Assembly: GCA_963813555.1 (NCBI GenBank)
Contig: CAWEZX010000011.1
Span: 186,001-250,000, forward strand
DNA: 64,000 nucleotides
Direction of reading: 5' to 3'
Source of the DNA: Roseiarcus sp963813555
GTDB lineage: Bacteria; Pseudomonadota; Alphaproteobacteria; Rhizobiales; Beijerinckiaceae
Shown here in pieces: positions 45,877 to 54,560 of the stretch. Both the position numbers and the translations under genes were made by a program. The notes under the pieces were generated by a model, which worked only from the letters and a program-made list of their open reading frames with translations, did not search any database and had not been told where the DNA came from. The first letter of the stretch is position 1. Every line of letters starts with the position of its first letter.

Positions 45877-45892
45877 TGTGATGCGGATCACA
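45877..45892. promoter_or_regulatory. CRP/FNR-type palindrome upstream of the metacaspase
   Basis: TGTGATGCGGATCACA is a perfect TGTGA-N6-TCACA with 6-bp arms, 133 bp upstream of the metacaspase ATG. A second, imperfect box stands 21 bp downstream (45898-45913). Confidence 0.55.
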
Positions 45893-45897
45893 GCAAG

Positions 45898-45913
45898 TGT
45901 GACCCGGAACACA
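45898..45913. promoter_or_regulatory. Second CRP-like half-palindrome upstream of the metacaspase
   Basis: TGTGACCCGGAACACA keeps one perfect half-site and a degenerate second half. Centre-to-centre spacing to the first box is 21 bp, two helical turns, as in cooperative Crp/Fnr sites. Confidence 0.4.
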
Positions 45914-46024
45914 GCAGGCTCTTCCTGAAGGTGATATGTTTGATGCGTGTGGACGTGCTCTCAGCCCCGTGATCGTCGTTGAATCCGCGTCATGTCGTGG
46001 ACGATCGAAGAGGAGGCGTAACAA

Positions 46025-47722
46025 ATGACTGGACTTTTCGACATCTTGCCACGGTTCCTGAGCGCAGCGCGCTTGGCCGTCTTGGCGGGGGTCGTCTGTG
46101 TCTTCGCGATCGCCTCACCCTCCGCCGCGACGTCTCCAGGCGACAAGCGCGTCGCCCTGGTGATCGGCAACGGGGCTTACGAGCGCGCGCCTCGGCTCGA
46201 CAATGCTGTCTTCGACGCAAAGGCCGTCGCAGGCGCGTTCCGCGAACTCGGGTTTCAGGTCGTTGATGGGTACGACCTCGACATCGAACATATGAGAGCC
46301 AAGGTTTCCGAGTTTTCGGCGGATTTACCCGACGCAACGTCGGCGGTGATCTATTACGCCGGGCACGGCATTTCGGTCGACGAGGAGAACTACCTGATCC
46401 CGACCGACATCGTGCTCAAGAGTCCGACCGACCTCGATCTGAATGCGATCAGCGTCTCGTTGCTGCTGAAGCAGATGAAGCGTGACGAGAGCGTCAACAT
46501 CGTCATCCTGGACGCCTGCCGCGACAATCCTTTCGCCGCGGAGTTCGCCAAGCACAAGACGCGCGCGCTTGTCGGTGAACGGGGCCTGAGCAGGATAGAC
46601 GGGGATTTGGCGCGCGGCACGCTCATCGCTTTCGCCAGCGACCCGAAGAGCACGGCCCTCGACGGTCCGCCCGGTCAGCACAGTCCTTTCACCAGCGCGT
46701 TTCTCGCCCACATGTCCGACCTCGGCGTTCCAATCGACACGGTGATGAGCCGGGTTCGCAACGACGTGTGGGAGAAGACCCATCACAACCAGTTGCCTTG
46801 GGTTAATACCTCGCTGATCGGCGAATATACGCTCAATCCGGGACCATCGCCGGAATCGACGAGCGACGCCGCGCGGGCCTCGGGCGCGCCGAACTTGGCG
46901 GACAGCCGTCAGTCGCAGGAGAATCTGATGTGGGAATCGGCCCAGCATTCGAATCTGGCCGCCGACTATCAGGCCTACCTCGGCGCTTTTCCAGGCGGAA
47001 TGTTCGCCCAAATGGCGAGAAACAGGATCGCCAATCTTCAATCCGCCGGAGGGTCGAGCCCGGCGAGCGTCCCAGAAACGCTCGCTATGCGAGAGCCTGC
47101 CGGGCAATCGGAGAAAAGCGCGACGTCTGATAGTGAGACTGTCGACGGCGGCAGCGCCGAAACGGGAACCGCCGAAACGGAAAGGACGCTGAGTCTCAGC
47201 GCCACGGATCAAAAGGAGGTTCAGCAACGCCTGACTCTGCTCGCATTCTATGCGGGCCCCTCAACTGAAACCTTGGATGACGCGACCCGCTCGGCGCTCG
47301 CCGAATGGCAGAAGAAGCGAGGCTTCGCGCCGACGTCGTTTCTCGACGCCCCGCAACTCGCGGCGCTGCGGGCGGACAGCGAAAACGAATATCAGAAGTA
47401 TCTCGCCGCGAAGCCGTCCCTGCCCCAGGCGCCACGGCAAGCCATTATCCGGAAATCGCCCAAGCCCCCGGCGACGCGCGCAGAGAAAGCGCCGGCGCGC
47501 GTGCGACATGTGGCGAAGAAATCGTCCCGCGCGCCGGCGGCCGTCGCCGACAACCCCGCGCCAGTCACCGCGTCGGATCCAGGCGGCAGTCCCGCTTGGC
47601 GGCAACGCGCGGGGCTGCCTGAACTCCCATCAGCGCCCGGTCTGGGAGGCCGGCCGCCGGGATTCTGGACCGGTTCTGGGACCCGCAGAATTGGAGGGAT
47701 TTTCGGCGGCAGTCGCTACTGA
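46025..47722 (+). CDS. Exported caspase-family (C14) protein with peptidoglycan-binding-like domain
   Basis: An AGGAGG precedes the ATG. The signal peptide (LAVLAGVVCVFAIASPSAA) leads to the caspase-like domain: RVALVIGNGAYE, the catalytic histidine in VIYYAGHGIS and the catalytic cysteine in IVILDACRDNPF, at residues of about 120 and 165. A linker contains a tetratricopeptide-like YQAYLGAFPGGMFAQMARNRI. Near residue 400 a peptidoglycan-binding-like module follows (VQQRLTLLAFYAGPSTETLDD..RSALAEWQKKRG). The tail is basic and Pro-rich. 565 residues. It lies between two bluB segments, which suggests insertion. Confidence 0.85.
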   Translation: MTGLFDILPRFLSAARLAVLAGVVCVFAIASPSAATSPGDKRVALVIGNGAYERAPRLDNAVFDAKAVAGAFRELGFQVVDGYDLDIEHMRAKVSEFSADLPDATSAVIYYAGHGISVDEENYLIPTDIVLKSPTDLDLNAISVSLLLKQMKRDESVNIVILDACRDNPFAAEFAKHKTRALVGERGLSRIDGDLARGTLIAFASDPKSTALDGPPGQHSPFTSAFLAHMSDLGVPIDTVMSRVRNDVWEKTHHNQLPWVNTSLIGEYTLNPGPSPESTSDAARASGAPNLADSRQSQENLMWESAQHSNLAADYQAYLGAFPGGMFAQMARNRIANLQSAGGSSPASVPETLAMREPAGQSEKSATSDSETVDGGSAETGTAETERTLSLSATDQKEVQQRLTLLAFYAGPSTETLDDATRSALAEWQKKRGFAPTSFLDAPQLAALRADSENEYQKYLAAKPSLPQAPRQAIIRKSPKPPATRAEKAPARVRHVAKKSSRAPAAVADNPAPVTASDPGGSPAWRQRAGLPELPSAPGLGGRPPGFWTGSGTRRIGGIFGGSRY

Positions 47723-47779
47723 GCCCGGGTCGTTTTCGGCCTCAATTCGTGCGACCCGGATAGCCGATTGCGCCTACCC

Positions 47780-48439
47780 CTACCGGCGCAGAACCGGATG
47801 AGCCTCGCGGCGCTGCCAGCCGGCGCGCTCGAGTTCCGGAATCAGGTGCTCCTCCCGTGGAAAGCCCACGCACAGATAGGCGATGAAGGTCCAGGAGCGT
47901 GGAACGTCGAGCGCCTCCGCAATCGCGCCCGGATCGAGAATTGACACCCACCCAACGCCAAGTCCCCCCGCGCGCGCGGCAAGCCAGAACCCATGCAGCG
48001 CGCAGACGGTCGAATAGCGGCGCGCCTCTGGCATTGTGCGTGCGCCCAGCCCATGGCCCTGCTCTGTCGCCTCGTCGCAGAACACCGCGAGCTGGATCGG
48101 CGCGTCATTGAGGCCCGCAAGCTTGAGCTTGGCGTAAAGCGCCGCCTTTTCGCCACCGTAGGCGCCAAGCGCGTCGCGATTGGCCGCCTCGAAATTGGCT
48201 CGGATGGAAGCGCGGCGGGCCGCATCGTCGACGCGCACGAAGCGGGTCGGCTGGCAATTGCCCACCGAAGGCGCCAGCGCGGCGAGACCGAAGAGGTCGG
48301 CCAGCGTCGCTTCATCCGGCTTTTTATCGGCACGGAAATGGCGCACGTCGCGCCGCCAGGCCAGAAGCTCGGCGAAGGTCGCCCGGAAGGCGGCGTCGAA
48401 CTGTGGCGCTTCGCTAAGGGCATCGGCCAATTCCGCCAT
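47780..48439 (-). CDS. bluB: 5,6-dimethylbenzimidazole synthase BluB
   Basis: A 219-residue nitroreductase-fold flavoenzyme that makes the lower ligand of vitamin B12 from FMNH2 with O2. The start RRDVRHFRADKKPDEATLADLFGLAALAPSVGNCQPTRFVRV and GGLGVGWVSILDP are typical of BluB, as are the FMN-binding arginines. Its 3' end is duplicated at 45674-45866. Confidence 0.93.
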   Translation of the reverse strand: MAELADALSEAPQFDAAFRATFAELLAWRRDVRHFRADKKPDEATLADLFGLAALAPSVGNCQPTRFVRVDDAARRASIRANFEAANRDALGAYGGEKAALYAKLKLAGLNDAPIQLAVFCDEATEQGHGLGARTMPEARRYSTVCALHGFWLAARAGGLGVGWVSILDPGAIAEALDVPRSWTFIAYLCVGFPREEHLIPELERAGWQRREAHPVLRR

Positions 48440-48615
48440 GCGCCGCTCCTAGCCTCGGACGCTCGTCCCCGGCGCCTCTGGCATAACGCGCGAGAGCCTC
48501 ACTCGGCAAAGGGAATATCGCGCTTGTTTGCGCCTCACCGCCGCATCGTGCGCGGCGGGTGGCCGCTCGATCACTTTCGTGGCGAGCTGAAAGCCCAGGC
48601 GATCGGGTGCGCCTA

Positions 48616-48764
48616 GGTAGTTTTATCAATTGCGCGAAGGGGTCGAGACTGAAAAAGCTAATTGCGTCCGGGCGACCGAGCCGCGTGACCGGCGGCTTAA
48701 GGGGTGTCGACCTGTGACCATTTGGCGTGCGCGGCACGATCTCCCTGCCGCGCACGCCTTTTTT
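48616..48764 (+). ncRNA. Putative structured small RNA, copy 1
   Basis: A ~145-nt element starts GGTAGTTTTATCAATTGCGC and ends in a perfect 13-bp hairpin with loop CGATCTCCC followed by TTTTTT. A second copy at 49971-50111 shares the start, a central CGTCCGGGCG, GTGACCA and the terminal hairpin, while intervening bases differ. Conservation of the stem and of the CTCCC loop, a possible anti-Shine-Dalgarno, suggests a small RNA. No known Rfam family was recognised. The rest of the gap 48440-48847 shows nothing else. Confidence 0.5.
48724..48764 (+). terminator. Rho-independent terminator of the putative small RNA
   Basis: GGCGTGCGCGGCA (48724-48736), loop CGATCTCCC, TGCCGCGCACGCC (48746-48758), then six T. 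Orientation defines the plus strand as the transcribed strand. Confidence 0.75.
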
Positions 48765-48847
48765 ACGTTGAGTTGCCGGGCCGAGATCGCCGGGCTTGAG
48801 CGAGCGCCGCGCAACGAGATCGCCGCCCGCCATCTTACTTCGACGGT

Positions 48848-49789
48848 TCAACGGGTCCGGGGAATGAAGCCAGGCACGCCCGTCCCCACCACAGGATTGA
48901 ACCGGATGCTCGTCGTTATGCCTTCCCGGATCTCCCGCATGGCGTCTTCCGGCAGGGTCGAAATCTCAAAGTTCTCTTGTATATGGCGAGGTGTGGTCGA
49001 CGTCGTCAGGACAGCAGTCCCGCGTTGTACGGCCCAGGCCAGCGCAACTTGACCAGGCGTCTTGCCGACGCGCTGCGCGATGGCTTTGATGACGGGGTCA
49101 TCCACCACTTTGGGATCCATACCGTGTCCCAACGCTGCGCCTGCTTGAACTACAATCCCATGCTCCCGACAGAAGTCGAGTAGGTCCCATTGGGGGAGAT
49201 ACGGATGGCATTCGGCTTGCACCAGCGCGGGCTTGATCCGCGCGGCCGCGACGAGCTCTCGCAGCTTCTCCAAAGTAATATCTGTTAGGCCGATCGATTT
49301 GCACTCACCATCGTCCACGAGCCGCTCGAGCGCCCGCCACGTCTCGATTAACGTCACCCCGGAATCATAGATCACTTGACCGTGCTCGTCCCTCGGGTCC
49401 AGCTCGTCGCCGGGTTGAAAAGCAAAAGGGGTATGGATGAGATAGCAATCGACCTTGTCGATCTTCAGTCGCCGGCGGCTGGCGTCAAAGGCGGGCTTGA
49501 CCCGCTCAGGACGATGATTGGTGTTCCACAGCTTCGTGCTGACGAAGAGATCCTCCCGTCGAACCGTCCCGACGCTGAGCGCCGCCTGCATCGCTTCGCC
49601 AACCGCTTCTTCATTGCGGTAGCGTTCCGCACAATCGAAATGTCGGAATCCCACGTTCAGTGCGGTATGAGTCGCTTCTTTGGTCACGAGAGGATCGGCG
49701 ATCAGCGTGCCAAACCCGACGGCAGGGATGGCGCCAGATCCGTTGTTGAGAGGGATTCTCATATAGCGAAACGCATCTGGGGTCGCCAT
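48848..49789 (-). CDS. Aldo/keto reductase
   Basis: From ATG 49789 after AAAGGAGCG; the longer frame is intergenic. The tetrad is visible: Asp in FDCAERYRNEEAVGEA with Tyr, Lys in STKLWNTNH and His in YLIHTPF. GLTDITLEKL replaces the common GVSNF. QAECHPYLPQWDLLDFCREHGI is the usual AKR segment. NADPH-dependent reduction of aldehydes or ketones; substrate unknown. It is bracketed by the two copies of the structured element. Confidence 0.9.
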   Translation of the reverse strand: MATPDAFRYMRIPLNNGSGAIPAVGFGTLIADPLVTKEATHTALNVGFRHFDCAERYRNEEAVGEAMQAALSVGTVRREDLFVSTKLWNTNHRPERVKPAFDASRRRLKIDKVDCYLIHTPFAFQPGDELDPRDEHGQVIYDSGVTLIETWRALERLVDDGECKSIGLTDITLEKLRELVAAARIKPALVQAECHPYLPQWDLLDFCREHGIVVQAGAALGHGMDPKVVDDPVIKAIAQRVGKTPGQVALAWAVQRGTAVLTTSTTPRHIQENFEISTLPEDAMREIREGITTSIRFNPVVGTGVPGFIPRTR

Positions 49790-49970
49790 GCTCAACGCTC
49801 CTTTGTCCGAGGCTAGTCGCAGCAAAAGTCGCGGACGGCTTCGATGGTGTGTCCGCAGCTCAGTCCACCCACTCGATTTGCCGAGCGCGGACTGATTTTC
49901 TCTCATCCGCCTCGGGCGCTCCATTCTTTCGTCGCGGGGCGCGAGTCCCGAGGATAACCGAGCGCGCGTG

Positions 49971-50111
49971 GGTAGTTTTGTCAATTGCGCGATGGGAACG
50001 AGACTGGAAAGCTCGTGCGTCCGGGCGCAAAAGCCGATGCCAGACGGCCTGGGGGGTCGCTGAACCCGTGACCAATCGGCGTGCGCGGCATAATCTCCCG
50101 CCGCGCACGCC
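49971..50111 (+). ncRNA. Putative structured small RNA, copy 2
   Basis: The second copy of the element at 48616. The terminal hairpin GGCGTGCGCGGC / GCCGCGCACGCC (12 bp, loop ATAATCTCCC) is kept with compensated ends, but no T-run follows. The gap 49790-50297 otherwise contains only this and the AT-rich promoter region of the next gene. Confidence 0.45.
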
Positions 50112-50228
50112 TGCCCTTCAATTGACGGGCGCGCAGTCCCTGTGGGGCCGCGACGCCTGATCCGGACTCTGCAATTTCTGATAATTCTTTTGATATTTCA
50201 ACCTGTTATCGCCACGCGCCAAAACAAA

Positions 50229-50260
50229 CTGTTTCCGTAAAACAGAAAATAAGGTATAGT
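50229..50260 (+). promoter_or_regulatory. Operator and promoter-like region of the HTH gene
   Basis: CTGTTT-CCGTA-AAACAG (50229-50245) is a 17-bp inverted repeat, followed by a TATAGT -10-like box at 50255-50260 in an unusually AT-rich stretch. Location suggests autoregulation by the encoded HTH protein. Confidence 0.45.
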
Positions 50261-50297
50261 TCCTGTTTTTCGCCGCCTGGCGGCAAAGGAGAACTTC

Positions 50298-50813
50298 ATG
50301 ACCGACGATCCCGCATCCTCCACACCGGCCGCCGGCGTTCGAGCGCAGCGCCGCACCCGGCGCGACACGAGGATCGCGCGTCAAGAGCGCTATTTCGACC
50401 TGATGGTCTCGGGGTATAGCTGTGGCCAGATCGCAAAAATGCTGAAGATCAGCGCCGCCACGGTCCGGCGTGAAATCGACCGGGCGCTTGCCGAACGGCG
50501 GCTCGACGGGCCTGAGCATTTCGCGCGCGTGCAGGTGGCGCGGCTCGTGAAGGCGCTGAGACTCGCCGAGGCTGCGATCGAGCTTGGCGAACTGAAGGCG
50601 GTCGCGACCTATCTGCGGATCGTCGCCGCGCTCGACCGCTATCATGAGCTGGCGGCAGGGAGCCCGCCCCCGCCCCGTAGGCCGGCCGAGCCCCCGCCCC
50701 TTGCCCTGCCGACCCCGCCCAAGGCGCTAACATTCGCCGCGGCTCCTACCAGTGACGAGCCGTCTCCGGTCGACGAGGCCCTGAGGGACACGGCGGACGA
50801 GATTCGAGAGTGA
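50298..50813 (+). CDS. Helix-turn-helix protein of unknown function
   Basis: A 171-residue protein preceded by AAAGGAGA. HTH SGYSCGQIAKMLKISAATVRREIDRAL lies at about residues 37-63, followed by a helical part (VKALRLAEAAIELGELKAVATYLRIVAALDRYHEL) and a Pro-rich acidic tail. It resembles small HTH proteins of phage terminase or transposon origin, but I do not recognise a family. Confidence 0.65.
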   Translation: MTDDPASSTPAAGVRAQRRTRRDTRIARQERYFDLMVSGYSCGQIAKMLKISAATVRREIDRALAERRLDGPEHFARVQVARLVKALRLAEAAIELGELKAVATYLRIVAALDRYHELAAGSPPPPRRPAEPPPLALPTPPKALTFAAAPTSDEPSPVDEALRDTADEIRE

Positions 50814-51303
50814 GCTTCGCAAAGACGCCGGGCGCCCCGCTGATCATCAAGCGGAGCGTGCGATGACGACCGTCGTTCGACCCGATCGCGTTGCATCGAG
50901 GATGAATGTGAAACACATTAGTGTTTACTATCAATCGTTTACGTATGGTTACTGCCAAGATAAGTGAGATTCAAGATCACCGAACAAGCTCCGCCCTCAG
51001 GGTCGCGCGACGATTCGATTCGAGTTGCAGATAAGGAGGCTTAAGCCTTTGAAATCGCTTCGGCGCGTGCAGAATCGCACACCCTCGCGGACAGCTTCCG
51101 CGAAGAAACAAATCGAGGGGGTCGTCAGGCGCTTGCGATCTCGCGGGTCGGACGTCCGACGCCGATCCAAAAGCCTCCCCTAACCCGCTGTCATCCAATA
51201 GTTTTGGAAAGGTTTTATTCTCGGGCAAGATCATTGACATCGCGGCGCCGCGCAGTCGAAATCCCGGACGATTCCCGCTCGGCAAGCTGCTCGGAGTTTG
51301 GGT
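50814..51303. other. Intergenic region upstream of the porin gene
   Basis: About 490 bp. AAACAC-ATTA-GTGTTT (50911-50926) is a perfect inverted repeat in an AT-rich stretch, a candidate operator. AAGGAGG at 51024 leads to no recognisable gene. No RNA gene seen. Confidence 0.35.
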
Positions 51304-52914
51304 TTGAGCCCCCTTCATCGTCAAGTTCGTGGCCGCCGCCGGGCCGCGTTTAGGAATGTTTTTGCTCTCGCGATGGCCCTCCTCGCCAGCGCCGCCTCCG
51401 CGGACTCGACCCCGCCCTTAAGCCCTCCGCCGGCGGCGCCGCTTGCGGACCCATCTCAGCAGACGCCCGCCTCTGCGGGGACGCTCCTGCCGAACCTGCC
51501 GATCCGGCTCAATCCCGCTCCGTTCGCCCTGCCACAGCTCGCCGAATCGCAATTCCGCGCAGACGCGTCGACGCTTTCGACGCCAGTGAGCGCCGGGCCA
51601 TGGGGGGTGCTCAGCGGCGGGTGGCAGAGTCAGAACCTGCTTGGCGACATGGGGGGACTTCGGCCGGCCCTGGCCAAGTACGGGGTCACGCTCACCATAC
51701 TCGAGAACGTCGAAGTGTTCGGCAATCTCAGCGGCGGCGTCCAGCAGAGTCTTGAACCAAAAGGTCTGACCACCGTCACGCTGCAAATGGACACCGAGAA
51801 AGCGTTCGGTCTCAAGGGCGGCACGCTCAACGTGAGCGGCCTCCAAGTTTATGGCGGCCAACTGAACGAGGACGACCTGTTGGTCCTGCAGACCCTGAGC
51901 GACATCGACGCGCCCGAGGGCGTTCGGCTTTGGGAGCTGTGGTATCAGCAGAAATTCGGCGACAAGTTCGACGTCAAGATCGGGGAGCAGAGCCTTGATG
52001 AGGAATTCATTATCGCCCCGAGCGGGAACTCCCTCTTCATTAACGGCGTATCCGGTTGGCCGGGGCTTCCAACGGTAGATTTACCCGCGAGCGGCCCAGC
52101 CTATCCGCTCGCGGGCCTGGGCGTTCGCGGACGGGCGCAGGTGACGGACAGCGTCACCGTGCTTGCAGGCGTCTTCAACGGCAGCCCGATCCCGTTTGAT
52201 TCGCCCAATACGCCGGCGAGCAATCCCCACGGCGTGAGCTTCCCGCTCGACACCGGAACGCTTGCGATCGCCGAACTGCAATACGCATTGGGTTCGGGCG
52301 CGTCGGGGAAGGCGAACGCCGACGGTCCGCTGCCAGGCGTCTACAAGATCGGCGCCTGGTATGACAGCACCAAGTTCGACGACCAGCAAACCGACGCGAT
52401 AGGCCTGCCTCTCGCCAGTCCGTTGCGCAATGGGATTCCGGCCACGCATCACGGCGACTTCTCACTCTATGGGGTCGCGGACCAGATGGTCTGGCGTTCG
52501 AAGGATAATCCCAATCGCAGCCTGAATGTCTTCGTCCGTCCGATGTTCACGCCATACCAGGATCGCAACCTCGTCAGCGCCAGCATCAACGCGGGCTTCG
52601 CGTTGCACGCTCCGTTGCCAGGGCGTGACAACGATGCCTTCGGCGTCGAAATGGGGACTGTGTGGGTGACGAGCGGCGCATCCGGCTTCGACCGACAAAT
52701 GCAATTCTTCCAGCCTTCGGTCTACACGCCCATCCGCTCGAGCGAGACCTTTCTCGAGGCGACCTATCAGTTTCAGGTTCTACCCTCGTGGCAGATTCAA
52801 CCGGACGTCCAGTATTTTATCAATCCGGGCTTAGGAATCGCCAACCCGGACGAACCGGCGCAGCGGATCAAGAACGAACTCGTGATTGGCCTGCGCACGA
52901 GCATCACGTTCTGA
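51304..52914 (+). CDS. OprB-type carbohydrate porin
   Basis: The start is probably TTG 51304, 7 nt after GGAG; TTG 51298 is too close to it, and no ATG is available before the signal peptide (FALAMALLASAASAD). The mature part has QSQNLLGDMGGLRPALAKYGV, typical of OprB, long beta-strand rhythm (WELWYQQKFGDKFDVKIGEQSLDEEF), and ends with a terminal Phe (LRTSITF) as outer-membrane proteins do. Sugar or solute diffusion across the outer membrane. Confidence 0.85.
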   Translation: MSPLHRQVRGRRRAAFRNVFALAMALLASAASADSTPPLSPPPAAPLADPSQQTPASAGTLLPNLPIRLNPAPFALPQLAESQFRADASTLSTPVSAGPWGVLSGGWQSQNLLGDMGGLRPALAKYGVTLTILENVEVFGNLSGGVQQSLEPKGLTTVTLQMDTEKAFGLKGGTLNVSGLQVYGGQLNEDDLLVLQTLSDIDAPEGVRLWELWYQQKFGDKFDVKIGEQSLDEEFIIAPSGNSLFINGVSGWPGLPTVDLPASGPAYPLAGLGVRGRAQVTDSVTVLAGVFNGSPIPFDSPNTPASNPHGVSFPLDTGTLAIAELQYALGSGASGKANADGPLPGVYKIGAWYDSTKFDDQQTDAIGLPLASPLRNGIPATHHGDFSLYGVADQMVWRSKDNPNRSLNVFVRPMFTPYQDRNLVSASINAGFALHAPLPGRDNDAFGVEMGTVWVTSGASGFDRQMQFFQPSVYTPIRSSETFLEATYQFQVLPSWQIQPDVQYFINPGLGIANPDEPAQRIKNELVIGLRTSITF

Positions 52915-52966
52915 ACCGGCTCGGTTTAACTGACCGAGAGGTGATGACAGCCGAGCGCGGGGCGGC

Positions 52967-54004
52967 TCAGCTCACGCCGAGCTTGCGCTGCAGGCTCGTG
53001 GACGACGTCGTATATTGGAACGTCAGTTTCTTGTCCGGATAGACGTATCGATGCACGCGCTGGGCGGCGAGCGTCGCCTCGTGGAAGCCCGACAGGATCA
53101 GCTTGAGCTTGCCCGGATAGGTATTGATGTCGCCGATGGCGAAAATGCCCGGAACGCTCGTTTCGAACTTCGCCGTATCAACGGGGATGAGATTCTCGTG
53201 CAGGTTGATCCCCCAATTGGCGATCGGCCCAAGCTTCATTGTCAGCCCAAAGAACGGCAGCAAGTCGTCGCAAGGATGGTCGTAGTGCTCGCCGTTCTCG
53301 CGACGGATTGTGAGCGCCGAGAGTTGGCCGTCCTCGCCCTTGACCGCGGTCACCTGGCCGAGCACGAACTCCATGTCGCCCGAATTGACGAGCTCCCGCA
53401 TGGCGTTAACCGAGTGCGGCGCCGCCCGGAAGGCGTCGCGGCGGTGAACCAGGGTGATGCGCTCGGCGACCGGATGCAAATTGAGCGCCCAATCGAGCGC
53501 GGAATTGCCCCCGCCGACGATGACCACTCGTCTCCCCTTGAAATGGTCCATCTTGCGCACGGAATAAAAGACGCTGGTGTTCTCGTAGGCGTCGAGCCCC
53601 GGGATCGGCGGCTTCTTCGGTTGGAACGACCCCCCGCCCGCGGCGATAAACACCGACTTGGCTTCGATCGCCTTGTCGTTATCGGTGCCGATGCGAAACG
53701 AGGGCCGCTCGGGCGCGCCAAGAACTTCCATTCCTTCGACCATCTCGCCAAGGTGAAACTTGGCCCCGAAGGGATGGATCTGCTTCATGAGGTTGTCGAC
53801 AAGCTCTTGTCCGTTGATCATCGGAAAGCCCGGAATGTCGTAGATCGGCTTCTCTGGATAGAGCTCGGCGCATTGCCCGCCGGCCTTCGGCAGGATGTCG
53901 ATCAAATGCGCCCTTATGTCGAGGAGTCCGAGCTCGAACACCGCAAAGAGGCCGATCGGACCGGCGCCGATGATCGCGACGTCGGTGGATAGGACTTCGG
54001 TCAT
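52967..54004 (-). CDS. Ferredoxin-NADP+ reductase, thioredoxin-reductase-like
   Basis: A 345-residue flavoprotein of the TrxR-like FNR group. FAD motif IIGAGPIGLFAVFELG, then AGGQCAELYPEKPIYDIPGFP, NADPH motif VVIVGGGNSALDWAL, and GIFAIGDINTYPGKLKLILSGF for FAD. The redox CxxC of thioredoxin reductase is absent, as expected. It lies 17 bp after the ferredoxin gene and probably reduces it. Confidence 0.92.
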   Translation of the reverse strand: MTEVLSTDVAIIGAGPIGLFAVFELGLLDIRAHLIDILPKAGGQCAELYPEKPIYDIPGFPMINGQELVDNLMKQIHPFGAKFHLGEMVEGMEVLGAPERPSFRIGTDNDKAIEAKSVFIAAGGGSFQPKKPPIPGLDAYENTSVFYSVRKMDHFKGRRVVIVGGGNSALDWALNLHPVAERITLVHRRDAFRAAPHSVNAMRELVNSGDMEFVLGQVTAVKGEDGQLSALTIRRENGEHYDHPCDDLLPFFGLTMKLGPIANWGINLHENLIPVDTAKFETSVPGIFAIGDINTYPGKLKLILSGFHEATLAAQRVHRYVYPDKKLTFQYTTSSTSLQRKLGVS

Positions 54005-54021
54005 TCAGATTCCCTCTGTTC

Positions 54022-54342
54022 TTATCCTTGTTTGGGGGGTGTGGTCACGACCAGGCCGTCAAGCGCCTCGCTGACCTTGATTTGACAGGAGAGTTCGGAG
54101 TTGGGTCGCACCTCGAAGGCGAAGTCGAGCATATCCTCCTCCATCTGGGAGGCTTTGCCCGTCGCCTCCGTCCACTCCGGGGCGACGTAGACATGGCAAG
54201 TCGCACAAGCGCAAGCGCCTCCGCATTCGGCCTCGATGCCCGGGACGGAATTGCGCAGCGCCGTTTCCATGACCGTCGAGCCGACCTGAGCCTCGACCGA
54301 GCGCGACTGTCCGGACGCGTCAATGAAAGTAACTTTCGCCAT
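54022..54342 (-). CDS. 2Fe-2S ferredoxin
   Basis: From ATG 54342, 106 residues. Cluster ligands are CGGACACATC followed by a fourth Cys in ELSCQIKV, as in adrenodoxin-type (FdxB) ferredoxins with VYVAPEW and the acidic MEEDMLDFA loop. The longer upstream frame is a shadow. It forms an electron-transfer pair with the downstream reductase. Confidence 0.93.
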   Translation of the reverse strand: MAKVTFIDASGQSRSVEAQVGSTVMETALRNSVPGIEAECGGACACATCHVYVAPEWTEATGKASQMEEDMLDFAFEVRPNSELSCQIKVSEALDGLVVTTPPKQG

Positions 54343-54409
54343 TGAACAGAGTAATTCCCTGGAATGTCGCGTCACGCCTCGGATGCGCGTGAATTCGGTC
54401 GGCGAGCGC

Positions 54410-54484
54410 CGCCTATATAGAGCGCGCCTACATAGAGCAAGCGCGGCGGCGCCGAAAGGGTACGCGGCGGCGCCGAAAGGGTAT
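54410..54484. repeat. Short direct repeats upstream of the ferredoxin gene
   Basis: CGCCTATATAGAG and CGCCTACATAGAG (54410-54437, period 15) are followed by two 21-bp units GCGGCGGCGCCGAAAGGGTA plus one base (54443-54463, 54464-54484). They lie in the promoter region of fdx. No gene in 54343-54560. Confidence 0.7.
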
Positions 54485-54560
54485 TTGGAGTCTCGCCTGA
54501 GGCGTGATTCGCGGACCGCGACCGAAAACGTACCTACGTCGCAGTCGATGGTCTTACCGA

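Noticed and set aside
48440..50297. tRNA or known RNA (6S, SRP, tmRNA) in the gaps around the aldo/keto reductase
   Set aside because: No cloverleaf, CCA end or conserved core of these RNAs is seen; only the unclassified repeated element.
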